Below are positions 16,139 through 26,469 of a DNA stretch of 64,000 bases, in pieces (the first letter of the stretch is position 1; the number at the start of each line of letters is the position of its first letter). The translations under genes were made by a program, and so were the position numbers. Under the pieces are notes generated by a model. It was not told where the DNA came from. It ran no database searches and was given only the letters and a program-made list of their open reading frames with translations. Origin of the DNA: Photobacterium profundum SS9. GTDB lineage: Bacteria > Pseudomonadota > Gammaproteobacteria > Enterobacterales > Vibrionaceae. The stretch covers positions 3,547,411 to 3,611,410 of the forward strand of contig NC_006370.1 in NCBI RefSeq assembly GCF_000196255.1, read 5' to 3'.

Positions 16139-17023
16139 TTAGCTTTCCAGCTTATTTAAATGTACATCCATTTGTGGGAATGGAATGCCAATATCTTCTT
16201 TATCAAGTTCTTCTTTAATTGCTTGAAGAAGATCAAAATATACCGCCCAGTAATCACCCGTTTCAACCCATGGGCGAACCACAAAGTTCACTGATGAATC
16301 AGCCAATGCGACAACACCAATAGTCGGAGCAGGATCTTTTAATACACGGGGATCTGCTTCAACCACACGCGTTAACACTTCTTTCGTTTTCTTCAAATCA
16401 GCGTTATAAGAAACACCAATTACATAATCAATACGACGAGTCTCATGACGGGAGTAGTTAGTGATTGCACTACCGATTACGGCACCGTTTGGCACAACAA
16501 CCATTTTATTATCCGGTGTTGTTAGAATAGTTTGGAAAATCTGGATTGATTCAACCGAACCAGCCACACCGCCAATTTCCACATAATCACCAGACTTAAA
16601 TGGGCGGAAGGCAACGATTAATACACCAGCAGCAAAGTTAGATAACGATCCTTGCAGCGCTAAACCAATCGCTAAACCGGCGGCACCAATTACCGCAACC
16701 ACAGAAGCCGTTTGAATACCTAAACGACCTAAAGCGGCAATAAGAACAATGACGAATAACAAGTAACGAACCAATGAGTGTAAGAACTCAATAACGGCTT
16801 CATCCATGTCTTTCTTACGCAGCACTTTCGCTACGCCATTGGCAATGGTTTTTACAATGATATTACCAATAAATAAAATCAATACTGCCGAAACAAGATT
16901 CACGGCATATTGCAGTAATAATTCTTGGTTATCTGCCACCCAATTACCAGCACTTAACACTGTCGCTGTTAATTCATTATCTGTAATTGTATCGACAACC
17001 TTGTCAGTAACACTTTCTGTCAT
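16139..17023 (-). CDS. mscS: small-conductance mechanosensitive channel
   Basis: 294 residues. Three N-terminal membrane helices; the pore helix TM3 is the Gly/Ala-rich stretch AVIGAAGLAIGLALQGSLSN near residue 115, followed by NFAAGVLIVAFRPFKSGDYV, the family signature. The C-terminal beta and alpha/beta domains form the cytoplasmic cage. It releases solutes on hypo-osmotic shock. Location before fbaA matches E. coli. The protein is close to the E. coli length (286). Confidence 0.95.
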   Translation of the reverse strand: MTESVTDKVVDTITDNELTATVLSAGNWVADNQELLLQYAVNLVSAVLILFIGNIIVKTIANGVAKVLRKKDMDEAVIEFLHSLVRYLLFVIVLIAALGRLGIQTASVVAVIGAAGLAIGLALQGSLSNFAAGVLIVAFRPFKSGDYVEIGGVAGSVESIQIFQTILTTPDNKMVVVPNGAVIGSAITNYSRHETRRIDYVIGVSYNADLKKTKEVLTRVVEADPRVLKDPAPTIGVVALADSSVNFVVRPWVETGDYWAVYFDLLQAIKEELDKEDIGIPFPQMDVHLNKLES

Positions 17024-17370
17024 TATAAGTCTCTCTAATTATTAGTCCTGTAACCACCAACTATTATTTTTACGCAACATATTCTCAGATAAGGTGCGTA
17101 GAAGAGTCATAATATCGGGTCAAACTTGCCTATTAATATAACAGCGTTTTTATAATTTTCTGCCAAAGATAAACTAAAGTCAGAATTATTAAGCAATTTA
17201 TTGCTATTAGGGTAATAAAAAATACCTAACAAGAATAAATAATCATAAATAAAATCGAATAAAGAATATCTAACGTTCTAACATATTGTTGCAGAAAAAA
17301 AACCCGCTAAATGCGGGCTTTAATAATCTCAATGTCCAACGCCTAAGCGTGGATTATTTTCTGTAATAAA
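17024..17370. terminator. AT-rich gap with fbaA terminator
   Basis: No gene is visible. The mscS promoter should lie in the right-hand part next to 17024-17150. A hairpin at about 17302-17320 (ACCCGC with GCGGGCT) with a long T run on the minus strand, at 17293-17301, ends fbaA. Confidence 0.75.
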
Positions 17371-18447
17371 TTACAGTACGTCGATTGCGTTAAGGTCAGA
17401 GAATGCTTTCTCTAAACGCTTAACCATTGACGCTTGACCAGCACGTAACCAAACGCGTGGATCATAATATTTCTTGTTTGGCGCAGATTCGCCAGTAGGG
17501 TTACCGATTTGACCTTGTAGGAAATCACGGTTTTCAGCTTCGTAAGTACGAACGCCATCCCATGAAGCCCACTGAGTATCAGTATCAATGTTCATTTTGA
17601 TAACACCGTAACCGATAGACTCTTGGATTTCTGCTTCAGAAGAACCAGAACCACCGTGGAATACGAAGTTTAGTGCGTCAGATGCGATACCGAACTTCTC
17701 TGCACAGTATGCTTGAGAATCACGTAAGATAGTTGGAGTAAGAACAACGTTACCCGCTTGGTATACACCGTGTACGTTACCGAAAGAAGCAGCAATAGTG
17801 AAACGTGGGCTAATAGCGTTTAGTTTCTCGTATGCGTAAGCGACATCTTCAGGTGAAGTGTAAAGCTCAGAAGCGTCCATATCAGAGTTATCAACGCCGT
17901 CTTCTTCGCCGCCAGTACAACCTAGTTCGATTTCTAGAGTCATACCCATCTTAGCCATGCGCTCTAGGTACTTACCACACGTTTCAATGTTTTCTTCTAG
18001 TGTTTCTTCAGAAAGATCGATCATGTGAGAAGAGAATAGAGGCTTACCAGTTTGTGCGAAGAACTCTTCACCAGCGTCTAGTAGACCGTCGATCCATGGA
18101 AGAAGTTTCTTAGCAGCGTGGTCAGTATGAAGAATAACTGGAACACCGTAAGATGCCGCTACAGCGTGAACGTATTTTGCACCAGCTACAGCACCAAGGA
18201 TTTGTGCACCTTGACCTTCAAGTTTAACGCCTTTACCAGCGAAGAAACCAGCACCACCGTTAGAGAACTGAACAACTACAGGCGCTTTAACTTTAGAAGC
18301 TGCTTCTAGAACACCATTGATAGTGTCTGTGTTAACAACGTTAACAGCTGGAAGTGCAAATTTGTTTTCTTTTGCTACTGCAAATACTTTCTGAACGTCA
18401 TCGCCAGAAATTACGCCAGGTTTTACAAAATCGAAGATCTTAGACAT
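17371..18447 (-). CDS. fbaA: class II fructose-bisphosphate aldolase
   Basis: 358 residues, matching E. coli FbaA. Zinc enzyme that splits fructose 1,6-bisphosphate in glycolysis. Zinc and active-site residues lie in LHTDHAAK (near residue 107), VHGVYQAG (near 226) and FHGGSGSS (near 264). The gene follows pgk on the same strand with its own 145-bp leader that contains a LacI-type palindrome. In E. coli fbaA is co-transcribed from epd-pgk-fbaA and also has internal promoters; the terminator-like hairpin between pgk and fbaA here suggests partial separation. Confidence 0.97.
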   Translation of the reverse strand: MSKIFDFVKPGVISGDDVQKVFAVAKENKFALPAVNVVNTDTINGVLEAASKVKAPVVVQFSNGGAGFFAGKGVKLEGQGAQILGAVAGAKYVHAVAASYGVPVILHTDHAAKKLLPWIDGLLDAGEEFFAQTGKPLFSSHMIDLSEETLEENIETCGKYLERMAKMGMTLEIELGCTGGEEDGVDNSDMDASELYTSPEDVAYAYEKLNAISPRFTIAASFGNVHGVYQAGNVVLTPTILRDSQAYCAEKFGIASDALNFVFHGGSGSSEAEIQESIGYGVIKMNIDTDTQWASWDGVRTYEAENRDFLQGQIGNPTGESAPNKKYYDPRVWLRAGQASMVKRLEKAFSDLNAIDVL

Positions 18448-18501
18448 AACAATTAGTCCTATTAACTTACGTAGTCGGTGTTAAATATTAAACGAAATTT
18501 T

Positions 18502-18513
18502 GCAAACGTTTGC
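18502..18513. promoter_or_regulatory. LacI-type operator palindrome upstream of fbaA
   Basis: GCAAACGTTTGC is a perfect 12-bp palindrome lying 55-66 bases before the fbaA ATG. It matches the core of the PurR box (ACGCAAACGTTTGCGT) and resembles a Cra box. Cra controls fbaA in E. coli, but the exact sequence is nearer to PurR. Confidence 0.45.
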
Positions 18514-18558
18514 TTCTGGTCAGCATTCTATAAAAAGTTGATCAAATTCACAAACATT

Positions 18559-18585
18559 AAAAGAAGGGGGCATTCGCTCCCTTCC
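18559..18585 (-). terminator. terminator-like hairpin after pgk
   Basis: GAAGGGGGC (18563-18571) pairs with GCTCCCTTC (18576-18584) with one G-T, followed on the minus strand by TTTT. It may lower read-through from pgk to fbaA. Confidence 0.6.
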
Positions 18586-18592
18586 TATTTAA

Positions 18593-19756
18593 TTATGCTT
18601 TTGCACGCTCTTCTAGCATAGCAACTGCAGGTAATACTTTACCTTCAACGAACTCAAGGAACGCGCCGCCGCCAGTAGAAATGTAAGAAACGTCAGCCTT
18701 GATACCGAATTTATCGATAGCTGCTAATGTGTCACCGCCGCCTGCAACAGAGAAACCTTCAGAATCTGCAATTGCTTTAGCAATACCAGCAGTACCCGCT
18801 TCAAAGTTTTTGAATTCAAATACGCCAACAGGGCCATTCCAAAGAATCGTCTTTGCATTGCTAATGATTTCAGCAAGAACGGCAGTTGAATCTGGACCTA
18901 GGTCGAAGATCATGTCGTCGTCTTGAACTTCAGACACGTGCTTGATTACCGCTTCTGCGTTCTCATCGAATGCTTTTGCACATGCAACGTCAGTTGCAAC
19001 AGGAATCGCACAGTCTTTCATTAGTTTCTTAGCTGTTTCAACTAAATCTGCTTCGTACAGTGATTTACCAACATTGTGGCCTTCAGCTGCGATGAATGTG
19101 TTCGCGATACCACCACCAACAACTAGTTGGTCAGCAATTTTAGATAGCGACTCAAGAACAGTCAGCTTAGTTGATACTTTAGAACCACCAACGATTGCAA
19201 CAAGTGGACGAGCAGGGTTGTCCATTGCTTTACCAAGTGCTTCAAGCTCGTTAGCGAGTAGAGGACCAGCACACGCGATAGCTGCGTTCATGCCAACACC
19301 GTGAGTCGATGCTTGTGCACGGTGAGCCGTACCAAATGCGTCCATCACGAAGATGTCACATAATGCTGCATACTTCTTAGAAAGTGCTTCATCGTTCTTC
19401 TTTTCGCCTTTGTTAAAGCGAACGTTTTCAAGAACAACTAGCTCACCAGCGTTTAATTCAATTCCATCTAGGTAATCTTTCGCTAGTTTAACGTCACAAT
19501 CTAGTGCGTCATTTAAGTAGTTAACTACTGGAGCCAGAGAGAACTCTTCGTTGTACTCGCCTTCCGTTGGACGACCAAGGTGAGAAGTAACCATTACTTT
19601 AGCGCCAGCTTCTAAGCAACGCTTAATAGTTGGTAGAGATGCAAGGATACGTGCATCAGAAGTTACTTTACCGTCTTTAACTGGTACGTTTAGATCTGCA
19701 CGAATAAATACGCGCTTACCAGCAAGTTCCAGATCAGTCATCTTGATTACAGACAT
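18593..19756 (-). CDS. pgk: phosphoglycerate kinase
   Basis: 387 residues, the exact E. coli length from the ATG at 19756, which has a GAGGAC site; the open frame begins at 19771 but its first five residues are not conserved. Catalyses the first ATP-making step of lower glycolysis. Motifs: [11 protein letters not shown] (substrate arm, residues 17-27), TSHLGRP near residue 58, GGSKVSTKL near 193 and the nucleotide loop GGGDTLAAI near 348. Lies between epd and fbaA as in most gammaproteobacteria. Confidence 0.97.
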   Translation of the reverse strand: MSVIKMTDLELAGKRVFIRADLNVPVKDGKVTSDARILASLPTIKRCLEAGAKVMVTSHLGRPTEGEYNEEFSLAPVVNYLNDALDCDVKLAKDYLDGIELNAGELVVLENVRFNKGEKKNDEALSKKYAALCDIFVMDAFGTAHRAQASTHGVGMNAAIACAGPLLANELEALGKAMDNPARPLVAIVGGSKVSTKLTVLESLSKIADQLVVGGGIANTFIAAEGHNVGKSLYEADLVETAKKLMKDCAIPVATDVACAKAFDENAEAVIKHVSEVQDDDMIFDLGPDSTAVLAEIISNAKTILWNGPVGVFEFKNFEAGTAGIAKAIADSEGFSVAGGGDTLAAIDKFGIKADVSYISTGGGAFLEFVEGKVLPAVAMLEERAKA

Positions 19757-19828
19757 TGTTCGTCCTCTCAACAGTGTTAAAAATAAAAATTAAAGTTTTT
19801 ACGAACCCAGCACTCTTGGTGCTAAGCC

Positions 19829-20911
19829 CTAAGAATTCTTTATTGCTATTTTGCTTCGCAATTCTTTATTGCTATGTTGTGCAGCATCAGAAGCATGCAT
19901 TGCCAACGCCGTATCTAACATACGATTTGCGAATCCCCATTCGTTATCACACCACACAAGCAACTTGATTAAATGCTTATTACTGACACGAGTTTGCGTG
20001 CCATCGACTATCGCGCTATGGGGATCGTGATTAAAGTCAATAGAGACCAAAGGTGCTTCGGTGTAATCCACTATGCCTTCTAATGTACAACGAGACACCT
20101 CAGACAATGCTTGATTTACGTCATTAACTTTCACATTTGTCTTAACTGTGACACTTAAATCCATCGCAGTGACGTTAATTGTAGGAACTCTGACCGAAAT
20201 CGCTTCAAATTTGTCAACAAATTTCGGAAATATACGTCCAATTCCAAGATGCAGTTTGGTATCAACAGGAATAATAGACTGACTCGCGGCACGCGTTCGG
20301 CGTAGATCTGAATGATAACCATCAATCACTTGTTGATCATTCATCGCTGAGTGAATAGTTGTGATGGTGCCAGATTCAATGCCAAAAGCGTCATCAATAA
20401 TCTTAATGACAGGCACGATACAATTCGTCGTACATGAACCATTAGAAACAATGCGATGTTCTGATGTGAGTGTTTTGTGGTTAACACCATAGATAATGGT
20501 ATTGTCGATATCATTGGCGGCAGGGTGAGAGAATAAAACTTTCTTGGCACCTGCTTTGATATGGGCAAGACCATCTTCGCGAGAACCATATACCCCAGTA
20601 CAATCAAGCACTATATCGACATCTAAATCATGCCAAGGAAGGAGGGTTATATCGCTTTGATGCAAGATACGAATATCATCCCGTTCTCCATTTTCATGAG
20701 CAATAAACAAATGCTCTTGATCATGTGAGACAGGCTTAAAGAAACGTCCATGGCTAGAGTCATATTGTAATAAGTGAGCCATAGCTTCAGGCTCAGCCAA
20801 TTCATTGACTGCCACGACATTGATGTGGTGGTGTTTGCCGCTCTCGTACAATGCGCGAAGCACACTGCGTCCGATGCGACCAAATCCGTTAATTGCGACT
20901 TTTAGTGTCAT
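19829..20911 (-). CDS. epd: D-erythrose-4-phosphate dehydrogenase
   Basis: 360 residues from the ATG at 20911 ([20 protein letters not shown]). A GAPDH homologue that makes 4-phosphoerythronate for vitamin B6 synthesis. The NAD motif GFGRIGR and the catalytic Cys in SNGSCTTNC (near residue 154) are intact. Epd rather than GapA is indicated by the neighbours pgk-fbaA and by the family features of the loop. The 29 residues encoded before the chosen ATG are not conserved. The protein is about 20 residues longer than E. coli Epd because of an unusual C-terminal tail created at a 26-bp direct repeat (see findings). Confidence 0.93.
19834..19875. repeat. 16-bp direct repeat with 26-bp period at the epd 3' end
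   Basis: AATTCTTTATTGCTAT occurs at 19834-19849 and again at 19860-19875. The period is not a multiple of three, so the copies are read in different frames and the second supplies the epd stop. Confidence 0.85.
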
Positions 20912-21097
20912 ATCCGTGCTACAAAAGTAATCAACAGCGCTAGTGTATAACAAGCTCAGCTTGGAATCACGATAATTGTGACAGCACTCACTCAACAAGA
21001 AGATAAAACAATAAAATCAAACAGGTAAGCACAAGAAAAGACGATAAATAAGGATGTACATCTTGAATATTCGTCGTTTTAGTTCACATTTTTCAAT

Positions 21098-21127
21098 AAA
21101 AAAGGCTTCCATCGGAAGCCTTTTTTT
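21098..21127 (-). terminator. terminator after tktA
   Basis: AAAAAAGGCTTCC (21098-21110), loop ATC, GGAAGCCTTTTTTT (21114-21127). A strong symmetrical stem about 60 bases after the tktA stop. Confidence 0.85.
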
Positions 21128-21186
21128 CACACTGCAAATTAAATCACCTTAAAATGGATAAATACCACTCAAGGGATCATCAACAA

Positions 21187-23199
21187 TTAAGCTAGCAGCT
21201 CTTTTGCTGTATCAACAACGTTTTCAACCGTAAAGCCAAACATCTTGAATAGCTCGCCTGCAGGTGCAGACTCACCAAATGTTGTCATACCGATGATGCG
21301 ACCGTCAAAGCCTACGTACTTGTACCAGAAATCAGCAATACCCGCTTCAACTGCAATACGTGCAGTCACATCAGACGGTAATACCGATTCACGGTAAGCT
21401 GCATCTTGCTTATCGTATGTGTCTGTTGCTGGCATAGAAACAACGCGAACCTTACGGCCTTCAGCGGTTAGCTGTGCGTAAGCTTCTGTTACTAGCTCAA
21501 CTTCAGAACCTGTTGCGATAAGAATCAGCTCTGGCTTGCCTTCACAATCTTTCAGGATGTAACCACCCTTCGCGATATTAGCCACTTGAGCGTCTGTACG
21601 CGGTTGTTGTGCTAGGTTTTGACGCGAGAAGATTAGCGCTGTAGGGCCATCTTTACGCTCGATTGCCAGTTTCCAAGCAACAGCAGATTCAACCTGATCA
21701 CATGGACGCCATGTGCTCATGTTAGGTGTTAGACGCAGTGAAGCAATTTGCTCTACTGGCTGGTGCGTTGGACCATCTTCACCTAGACCGATTGAGTCGT
21801 GCGTGTACACTTGGATGTTCTGAATTTTCATCAGCGCAGCCATACGCATTGCGTTACGTGCGTATTCCATGAACATCAGGAAGGTTGCACCGTAAGGTAC
21901 GAAGCCGCCGTGTAGCGCCATGCCGTTGATGATAGCGGTCATGGCGAATTCACGTACACCATAGTGGATGTAGTTACCGCTAAAGTCGCCAGCTTCTAGT
22001 GCTTTTGAACCCGACCACATCGTCAAGTTAGACGGTGCAAGGTCAGCAGAGCCGCCCATGAATTCAGGAACAAGCTTACCGAATGCTTCCAGTGCGTTTT
22101 GAGACGCTTTACGTGACGCAATGTTTGCTGGGTTAGCTTGAAGATCTGCGATGATTTTGCTTGTTTCAGCTTCCCAGTTAGCAGGAAGATCACCTACCGT
22201 ACGACGCTTAAATTCAGCGGCTAATGCAGGGTGAGCCGCTGCGTATGCTGCAAACTTCTCATCCCATGCTGATTCTTTTGCAGAACCAGCTTCTTTCGCA
22301 TCCCATTCTGCCGCAATGTCAGTCGGGATTTCGAAAGGACCGTGGTTCCAGCCTAGGAATTCACGTGCCGCTGCGATTTCTTCAGCGCCCAGAGGAGCAC
22401 CGTGACAATCGTGTGTGCCCGCTTTGTTTGGTGAACCAAAACCGATAATAGTCTTAGCACAAATAAGTGTTGGCTTACCTGTTTCAGCTTTTGCTGCTTC
22501 GATTGCCGCGTTGATAGCGTCAGCATCGTGACCATCAACCGCAGGAATAACATGCCAGCCGTATGCTTCAAAACGCTTAGGCGTATCGTCAGTGAACCAA
22601 CCTTCTACTTTACCATCGATAGAGATGCCGTTGTCATCCCAGAAAGCAACCAGCTTACCCAGACCCAGCGTACCCGCTAAAGAACTTGCTTCATGAGAAA
22701 TACCTTCCATCATGCAGCCATCACCTAAGAAGGTGTAGGTATGGTGATCAACAACTTTGTGACCGTCACGGTTGAATTGGTCAGCCATTGCTTTTTCAGC
22801 AATCGCCATACCTACCGCGTTAGTAAGACCTTGGCCTAGTGGACCTGTTGTTGTTTCAATACCCGGTGCATAACCGTATTCAGGGTGACCCGGCGTTTTA
22901 GAATGAAGTTGACGGAAGTTTTTCAGGTCGCTAATAGACAGATCGTAACCTGTTAGGTGAAGCAGAGAATAAATTAGCATTGAACCGTGGCCGTTTGACA
23001 AAATGAAACGGTCACGATCAGCCCACTGTGGGTTTTGTGGGTTGTGGTTCATGTGGCTGCGCCACAGTACTTCAGCGATATCAGCCATACCCATTGGTGC
23101 ACCAGGGTGGCCAGAGTTAGCTTGTTGAACGCCGTCCATACTTAGGGCACGGATTGCATTTGCCAGCTCTTTACGAGAATTAGCGTTACGTGAAGACAT
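21187..23199 (-). CDS. tktA: transketolase
   Basis: 670 residues, normal for bacterial transketolase. Moves two-carbon units in the non-oxidative pentose phosphate pathway using thiamine diphosphate. Motifs: [18 protein letters not shown] (residues 29-46), the ThDP/metal motif starting GDGCMMEG near residue 154, and the pyrimidine-domain block [19 protein letters not shown] near 455. Divergent from metK with a 399-bp shared region containing a LacI-type palindrome. The neighbouring epd, pgk and fbaA show that the carbon block is the same as in E. coli. Confidence 0.97.
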   Translation of the reverse strand: MSSRNANSRKELANAIRALSMDGVQQANSGHPGAPMGMADIAEVLWRSHMNHNPQNPQWADRDRFILSNGHGSMLIYSLLHLTGYDLSISDLKNFRQLHSKTPGHPEYGYAPGIETTTGPLGQGLTNAVGMAIAEKAMADQFNRDGHKVVDHHTYTFLGDGCMMEGISHEASSLAGTLGLGKLVAFWDDNGISIDGKVEGWFTDDTPKRFEAYGWHVIPAVDGHDADAINAAIEAAKAETGKPTLICAKTIIGFGSPNKAGTHDCHGAPLGAEEIAAAREFLGWNHGPFEIPTDIAAEWDAKEAGSAKESAWDEKFAAYAAAHPALAAEFKRRTVGDLPANWEAETSKIIADLQANPANIASRKASQNALEAFGKLVPEFMGGSADLAPSNLTMWSGSKALEAGDFSGNYIHYGVREFAMTAIINGMALHGGFVPYGATFLMFMEYARNAMRMAALMKIQNIQVYTHDSIGLGEDGPTHQPVEQIASLRLTPNMSTWRPCDQVESAVAWKLAIERKDGPTALIFSRQNLAQQPRTDAQVANIAKGGYILKDCEGKPELILIATGSEVELVTEAYAQLTAEGRKVRVVSMPATDTYDKQDAAYRESVLPSDVTARIAVEAGIADFWYKYVGFDGRIIGMTTFGESAPAGELFKMFGFTVENVVDTAKELLA

Positions 23200-23397
23200 G
23201 TCTGCTCCAGAAATTAGTAGACTGTATATTTTAAGTTATCGGCCTGCACAAATGCGGCCAATTAACCATGATTCGGCGGGCGGGTATTGTCGCAAAGACA
23301 GCCCCCTTACTGCAATCGTTTTCCTGAAAAAAATTAGCCTATTATCAATAGGCTGAAAATCATCACGACTAAGCCACTGTAAATAAAAGCAGTTAAG

Positions 23398-23409
23398 GGA
23401 AACGTTTGC
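23398..23409. promoter_or_regulatory. LacI-type palindrome between tktA and metK
   Basis: GGAAACGTTTGC agrees with GCAAACGTTTGC at 11 of 12 positions. It lies about 200 bases before each divergent gene; the metK promoter is closer (about 40 bases downstream), so which gene it controls is open. Confidence 0.35.
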
Positions 23410-23444
23410 TTCCTCTTAAAAAGATGACCTTACTCTTCGTGCTG

Positions 23445-23472
23445 TTGATTTTATAACTACTTCGAGTATTAT
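23445..23472 (+). promoter_or_regulatory. metK promoter
   Basis: TTGATT (23445-23450), 16-base spacer, TATTAT (23467-23472). Transcription would start near 23479, inside the met-box pair, giving a leader of about 120 bases. Confidence 0.65.
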
Positions 23473-23488
23473 AGCCGTCTAGACGGAG
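23473..23488 (+). promoter_or_regulatory. MetJ-type operator at the metK promoter
   Basis: AGCCGTCT followed directly by AGACGGAG reads as two tandem met boxes (consensus AGACGTCT; 7 of 8 and 5 of 8) and forms the palindrome CCGTCTAGACGG. It sits immediately after the -10 box, the place for repression by the MetJ-S-adenosylmethionine complex. metK is a known MetJ target in enterobacteria. Confidence 0.6.
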
Positions 23489-23598
23489 GTAGCTCTATAC
23501 ATACAAACGTATATCCGTGTATATCTTGTAATAATTTACAAGCAACTATTCACCAGAGCTATCGCTTATCAATCAATGTTAATGAAGTGAGAATACTC

Positions 23599-24753
23599 AT
23601 GGCAAAACACCTGTTTACTTCTGAGTCTGTATCAGAAGGTCATCCAGATAAAATTGCAGATCAAATCTCAGATGCAGTCTTGGATGCAATTCTAGAGCAA
23701 GACCCAAAAGCACGTGTTGCTTGTGAGACTTACGTAAAAACCGGCATGGTAATGGTTGGTGGTGAAATCACCACTTCTGCATGGGTTGATATTGAAGAAA
23801 TTACCCGTGAGACGATTCGTGAAATCGGCTACGTAAACTCTGAAATGGGTTTTGACGCAAATTCTTGTGCCGTACTAAGTGCAATCGGCAAGCAGTCTCC
23901 AGACATCAACCAAGGTGTTGACCGTGAAGATCCGCGCGAACTAGGCGCTGGTGATCAAGGTATCATGTTTGGTTACGCATCAGACGAAACAGACGTGCTA
24001 ATGCCAGCCCCTGTTACGTATGCGCACCGTTTAGTTCAACGTCAAGCTAAAGTCCGTAAAAACGGTACACTACCTTGGTTACGTCCAGATGCAAAAAGCC
24101 AGGTAACATTCGCATATGACCAAGGTAAAATTGTTGGTATCGATGCTGTGGTTCTTTCAACTCAGCACAGCGACTGTATTGATCTACCCGTATTGCAAGA
24201 AGCAGTAATGGAAGAAATCATCAAGCCTGTACTACCAGCAGAATGGTTGACTAAAGAAACTAAATTCTTCATCAACCCAACAGGTCGTTTTGTTATTGGT
24301 GGTCCTATGGGTGACTGTGGTCTTACTGGTCGTAAGATTATTGTTGATACATACGGCGGTGCAGCACGTCACGGTGGCGGTGCATTCTCTGGTAAAGATC
24401 CATCAAAAGTTGACCGTTCAGCAGCTTACGCAGCACGTTATGTTGCTAAAAACATTGTTGCTGCTGGTCTGGCTTCGCGTTGTGAAATTCAACTTTCATA
24501 CGCTATTGGTGTTGCAGATCCAACATCTATTATGATTGAAACGTTTGGTACTGAAAAAGTTTCTCATGACATCATTGTTGATGCTGTTCGTCAAAACTTC
24601 GACTTACGCCCATACGGCCTAATCGAAATGCTTGACCTGCTTCAACCAATTTACAAGAAAACAGCAGCATACGGTCACTTTGGTCGTGAAGAATTCCCTT
24701 GGGAAGCGACTGATAAAGTTGAAATGCTACGCGACTTTGCTAACTTTAAGTAA
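23599..24753 (+). CDS. metK: S-adenosylmethionine synthase
   Basis: 384 residues, identical in length to E. coli MetK. Makes S-adenosylmethionine from methionine and ATP. Signatures: [16 protein letters not shown] (residues 14-29), the [12 protein letters not shown] hexapeptide region near residue 118, and the P-loop-like [19 protein letters not shown] near 259. ATG 23599 is preferred over GTG 23587 by alignment to the family. Probably repressed by MetJ through the site just after its promoter. Confidence 0.97.
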   Translation: MAKHLFTSESVSEGHPDKIADQISDAVLDAILEQDPKARVACETYVKTGMVMVGGEITTSAWVDIEEITRETIREIGYVNSEMGFDANSCAVLSAIGKQSPDINQGVDREDPRELGAGDQGIMFGYASDETDVLMPAPVTYAHRLVQRQAKVRKNGTLPWLRPDAKSQVTFAYDQGKIVGIDAVVLSTQHSDCIDLPVLQEAVMEEIIKPVLPAEWLTKETKFFINPTGRFVIGGPMGDCGLTGRKIIVDTYGGAARHGGGAFSGKDPSKVDRSAAYAARYVAKNIVAAGLASRCEIQLSYAIGVADPTSIMIETFGTEKVSHDIIVDAVRQNFDLRPYGLIEMLDLLQPIYKKTAAYGHFGREEFPWEATDKVEMLRDFANFK

Positions 24754-24771
24754 GCCAAGCGTACACAGTTC

Positions 24772-24800
24772 AAAAAAGGAAGCTTCTGCTTCCTTTTTTT
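24772..24800 (+). terminator. terminator after metK
   Basis: AAAAAAGGAAGC, loop TTCT, GCTTCCTTTTTTT. Confidence 0.9.
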
Positions 24801-24863
24801 ATGTTTAAAAATTAGCGTACAATCTTTAAAATCGTCGACTCATTACCAACGAAAGAAAAGTAC

Positions 24864-25346
24864 ATGCCCCCTCTTCACACTCAAGTTATTAATAAAACGC
24901 GCGATTGCATTGCTCTTGCTGAAAAAAAATTAAACCAGTCATTAGATATGCCCGTTGTTAGCTTTAAACAACGTGGAAAAATTGCAGGCAGTGCTCGCTA
25001 TTTACAGTGGGAAGTACGTTTTAATCCTGTGTTGCTCGCTGAAAATCCAGAGGCATTTATTAATGAAGTTGTGCCTCATGAAATCGCCCATTTACTCACT
25101 TTTAAACTGTTTGGACGTGTTCGACCACATGGCAAAGAGTGGCAAACGATGATGACTCAAGTCTTTGGGATCCCTGCTCGCACCACCCACAGTTTTGATA
25201 TTTCATCAGTGCGCGGTTCAACGTTTCTCTATCGTTGCGCCTGTCGCGATCACCATCTGAGTATTCGCCGCCATAATAAAATTGTCCGCCAACAAACCCT
25301 TTATCACTGCACTCAGTGCCGCCAAGCATTGTCACCAAAGATATAA
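24864..25346 (+). CDS. sprT: SprT-family zinc metalloprotease-like protein
   Basis: 160 residues. The zinc motif HEIAH lies in VVPHEIAHLLTF near residue 69, with a further His at HGKEW. The C-terminal zinc ribbon is complete: YRCACRDH and YHCTQC. SprT-like proteins resemble the eukaryotic SPRTN DNA-protein crosslink protease; the bacterial role is less clear. Followed by endA, the order seen in E. coli (sprT-endA-rsmE-gshB). Confidence 0.93.
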   Translation: MPPLHTQVINKTRDCIALAEKKLNQSLDMPVVSFKQRGKIAGSARYLQWEVRFNPVLLAENPEAFINEVVPHEIAHLLTFKLFGRVRPHGKEWQTMMTQVFGIPARTTHSFDISSVRGSTFLYRCACRDHHLSIRRHNKIVRQQTLYHCTQCRQALSPKI

Positions 25347-25520
25347 TATCAATCTAGATACGGTATAAAGCGACCTCAGATAAAAATAGATAAATCTCGT
25401 TCTTATACTTGTGATTGTTGATCAAGAAATGTAATTAACAATAATAAAAACAGTGAAGTGCTTCTAAAATAATTGGATATTGATAAGCTTATCAGACTGA
25501 TTTTCAGCGCAGGATATCCA

Positions 25521-26264
25521 ATGAACAGACCGTTTACATGGCTAGTACTTCTACTATTGCCAACAACAGCCTTTGCCGCTCCCCCTTCTTCATTTAGTAA
25601 AGCGAAACGTCTCGCCGTTGAGATCTATCAAGATCACCCCACCAGCTTCTATTGCGGCTGTGCAATTACATGGCAAGGTAAAAAAGGGCTGCCTGATCTT
25701 GCGAGTTGTGGTTATGAGGTTCGTAAACAAGAAAAGCGGGCAAATCGAATAGAGTGGGAACACGTGGTACCGGCCGAAAACTTTGGCCGAGCGTTTGTCG
25801 AATGGCGTGAAGGCCACCCTCAATGTGTGAACAGTAAAGGTAAAGCCTATAAAGGCCGATCTTGTGCCACGAAAATGAATCCAACCTACCGTTCTATGCA
25901 GGCCGATCTTCATAATTTAACACCAGCGGTTGGTGAAGTGAATGGCGATCGCTCTAACTACGCATTCTTACCGTGGAATGGCAATAACGGCGCTTTTTAT
26001 GGTCAGTGTGACATGAAAATTGATTTCAAAAATCGCCGGGCCGATCCACCCGAGCAATCACGTGGAGCTATTGCACGTACCTATTTGTACATGAACCAAG
26101 AATATAAAATGGCGCTATCTAGTCAGCAACGTCAGTTAATGGAAGCATGGAACCGACAATATCCAATAAGTACATGGGAATGTGAACGTGACCGCCGAAT
26201 TGCTAACATTCAAGATAATCACAACAGTTTTGTTCTTCAAGCCTGCAAAAAAGCGGGTTACTAG
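25521..26264 (+). CDS. endA: periplasmic/secreted endonuclease I
   Basis: 247 residues. A signal peptide ([20 protein letters not shown]) precedes the mature nuclease. The catalytic His lies in [15 protein letters not shown] near residue 80 of the precursor, with the supporting [19 protein letters not shown] block near 130 and eight Cys as in Vns/Dns of Vibrio. The ATG at 25521 has an AGGA site and begins the signal peptide; the frame is open from 25473 but upstream residues do not fit. Degrades extracellular DNA and affects natural transformation in Vibrio. Confidence 0.95.
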   Translation: MNRPFTWLVLLLLPTTAFAAPPSSFSKAKRLAVEIYQDHPTSFYCGCAITWQGKKGLPDLASCGYEVRKQEKRANRIEWEHVVPAENFGRAFVEWREGHPQCVNSKGKAYKGRSCATKMNPTYRSMQADLHNLTPAVGEVNGDRSNYAFLPWNGNNGAFYGQCDMKIDFKNRRADPPEQSRGAIARTYLYMNQEYKMALSSQQRQLMEAWNRQYPISTWECERDRRIANIQDNHNSFVLQACKKAGY

Positions 26265-26289
26265 TTTTATTAGCTGTTGAATATAACGT

Positions 26290-26320
26290 GAGTAACGAGA
26301 GTAATTCTCTCTCGTTACTC
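26290..26320. other. 12-bp hairpin between endA and rsmE
   Basis: GAGTAACGAGAG (26290-26301) and CTCTCGTTACTC (26309-26320) pair around a 7-base loop. No T run follows, so its role as a terminator is uncertain. Confidence 0.5.
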
Positions 26321-26469
26321 AAAATTCATGTCGTATAGATACCTTCGCTTAAGAATCTCCTACAGCTAATCTCGATGTTATTTAGCCTCAACCTTGTAAT
26401 TCGCTCTTCTCGTATCCATGTTAATATTCACGCAAGAACATTAAATTATTACAGGTTATCAACCTCGCC

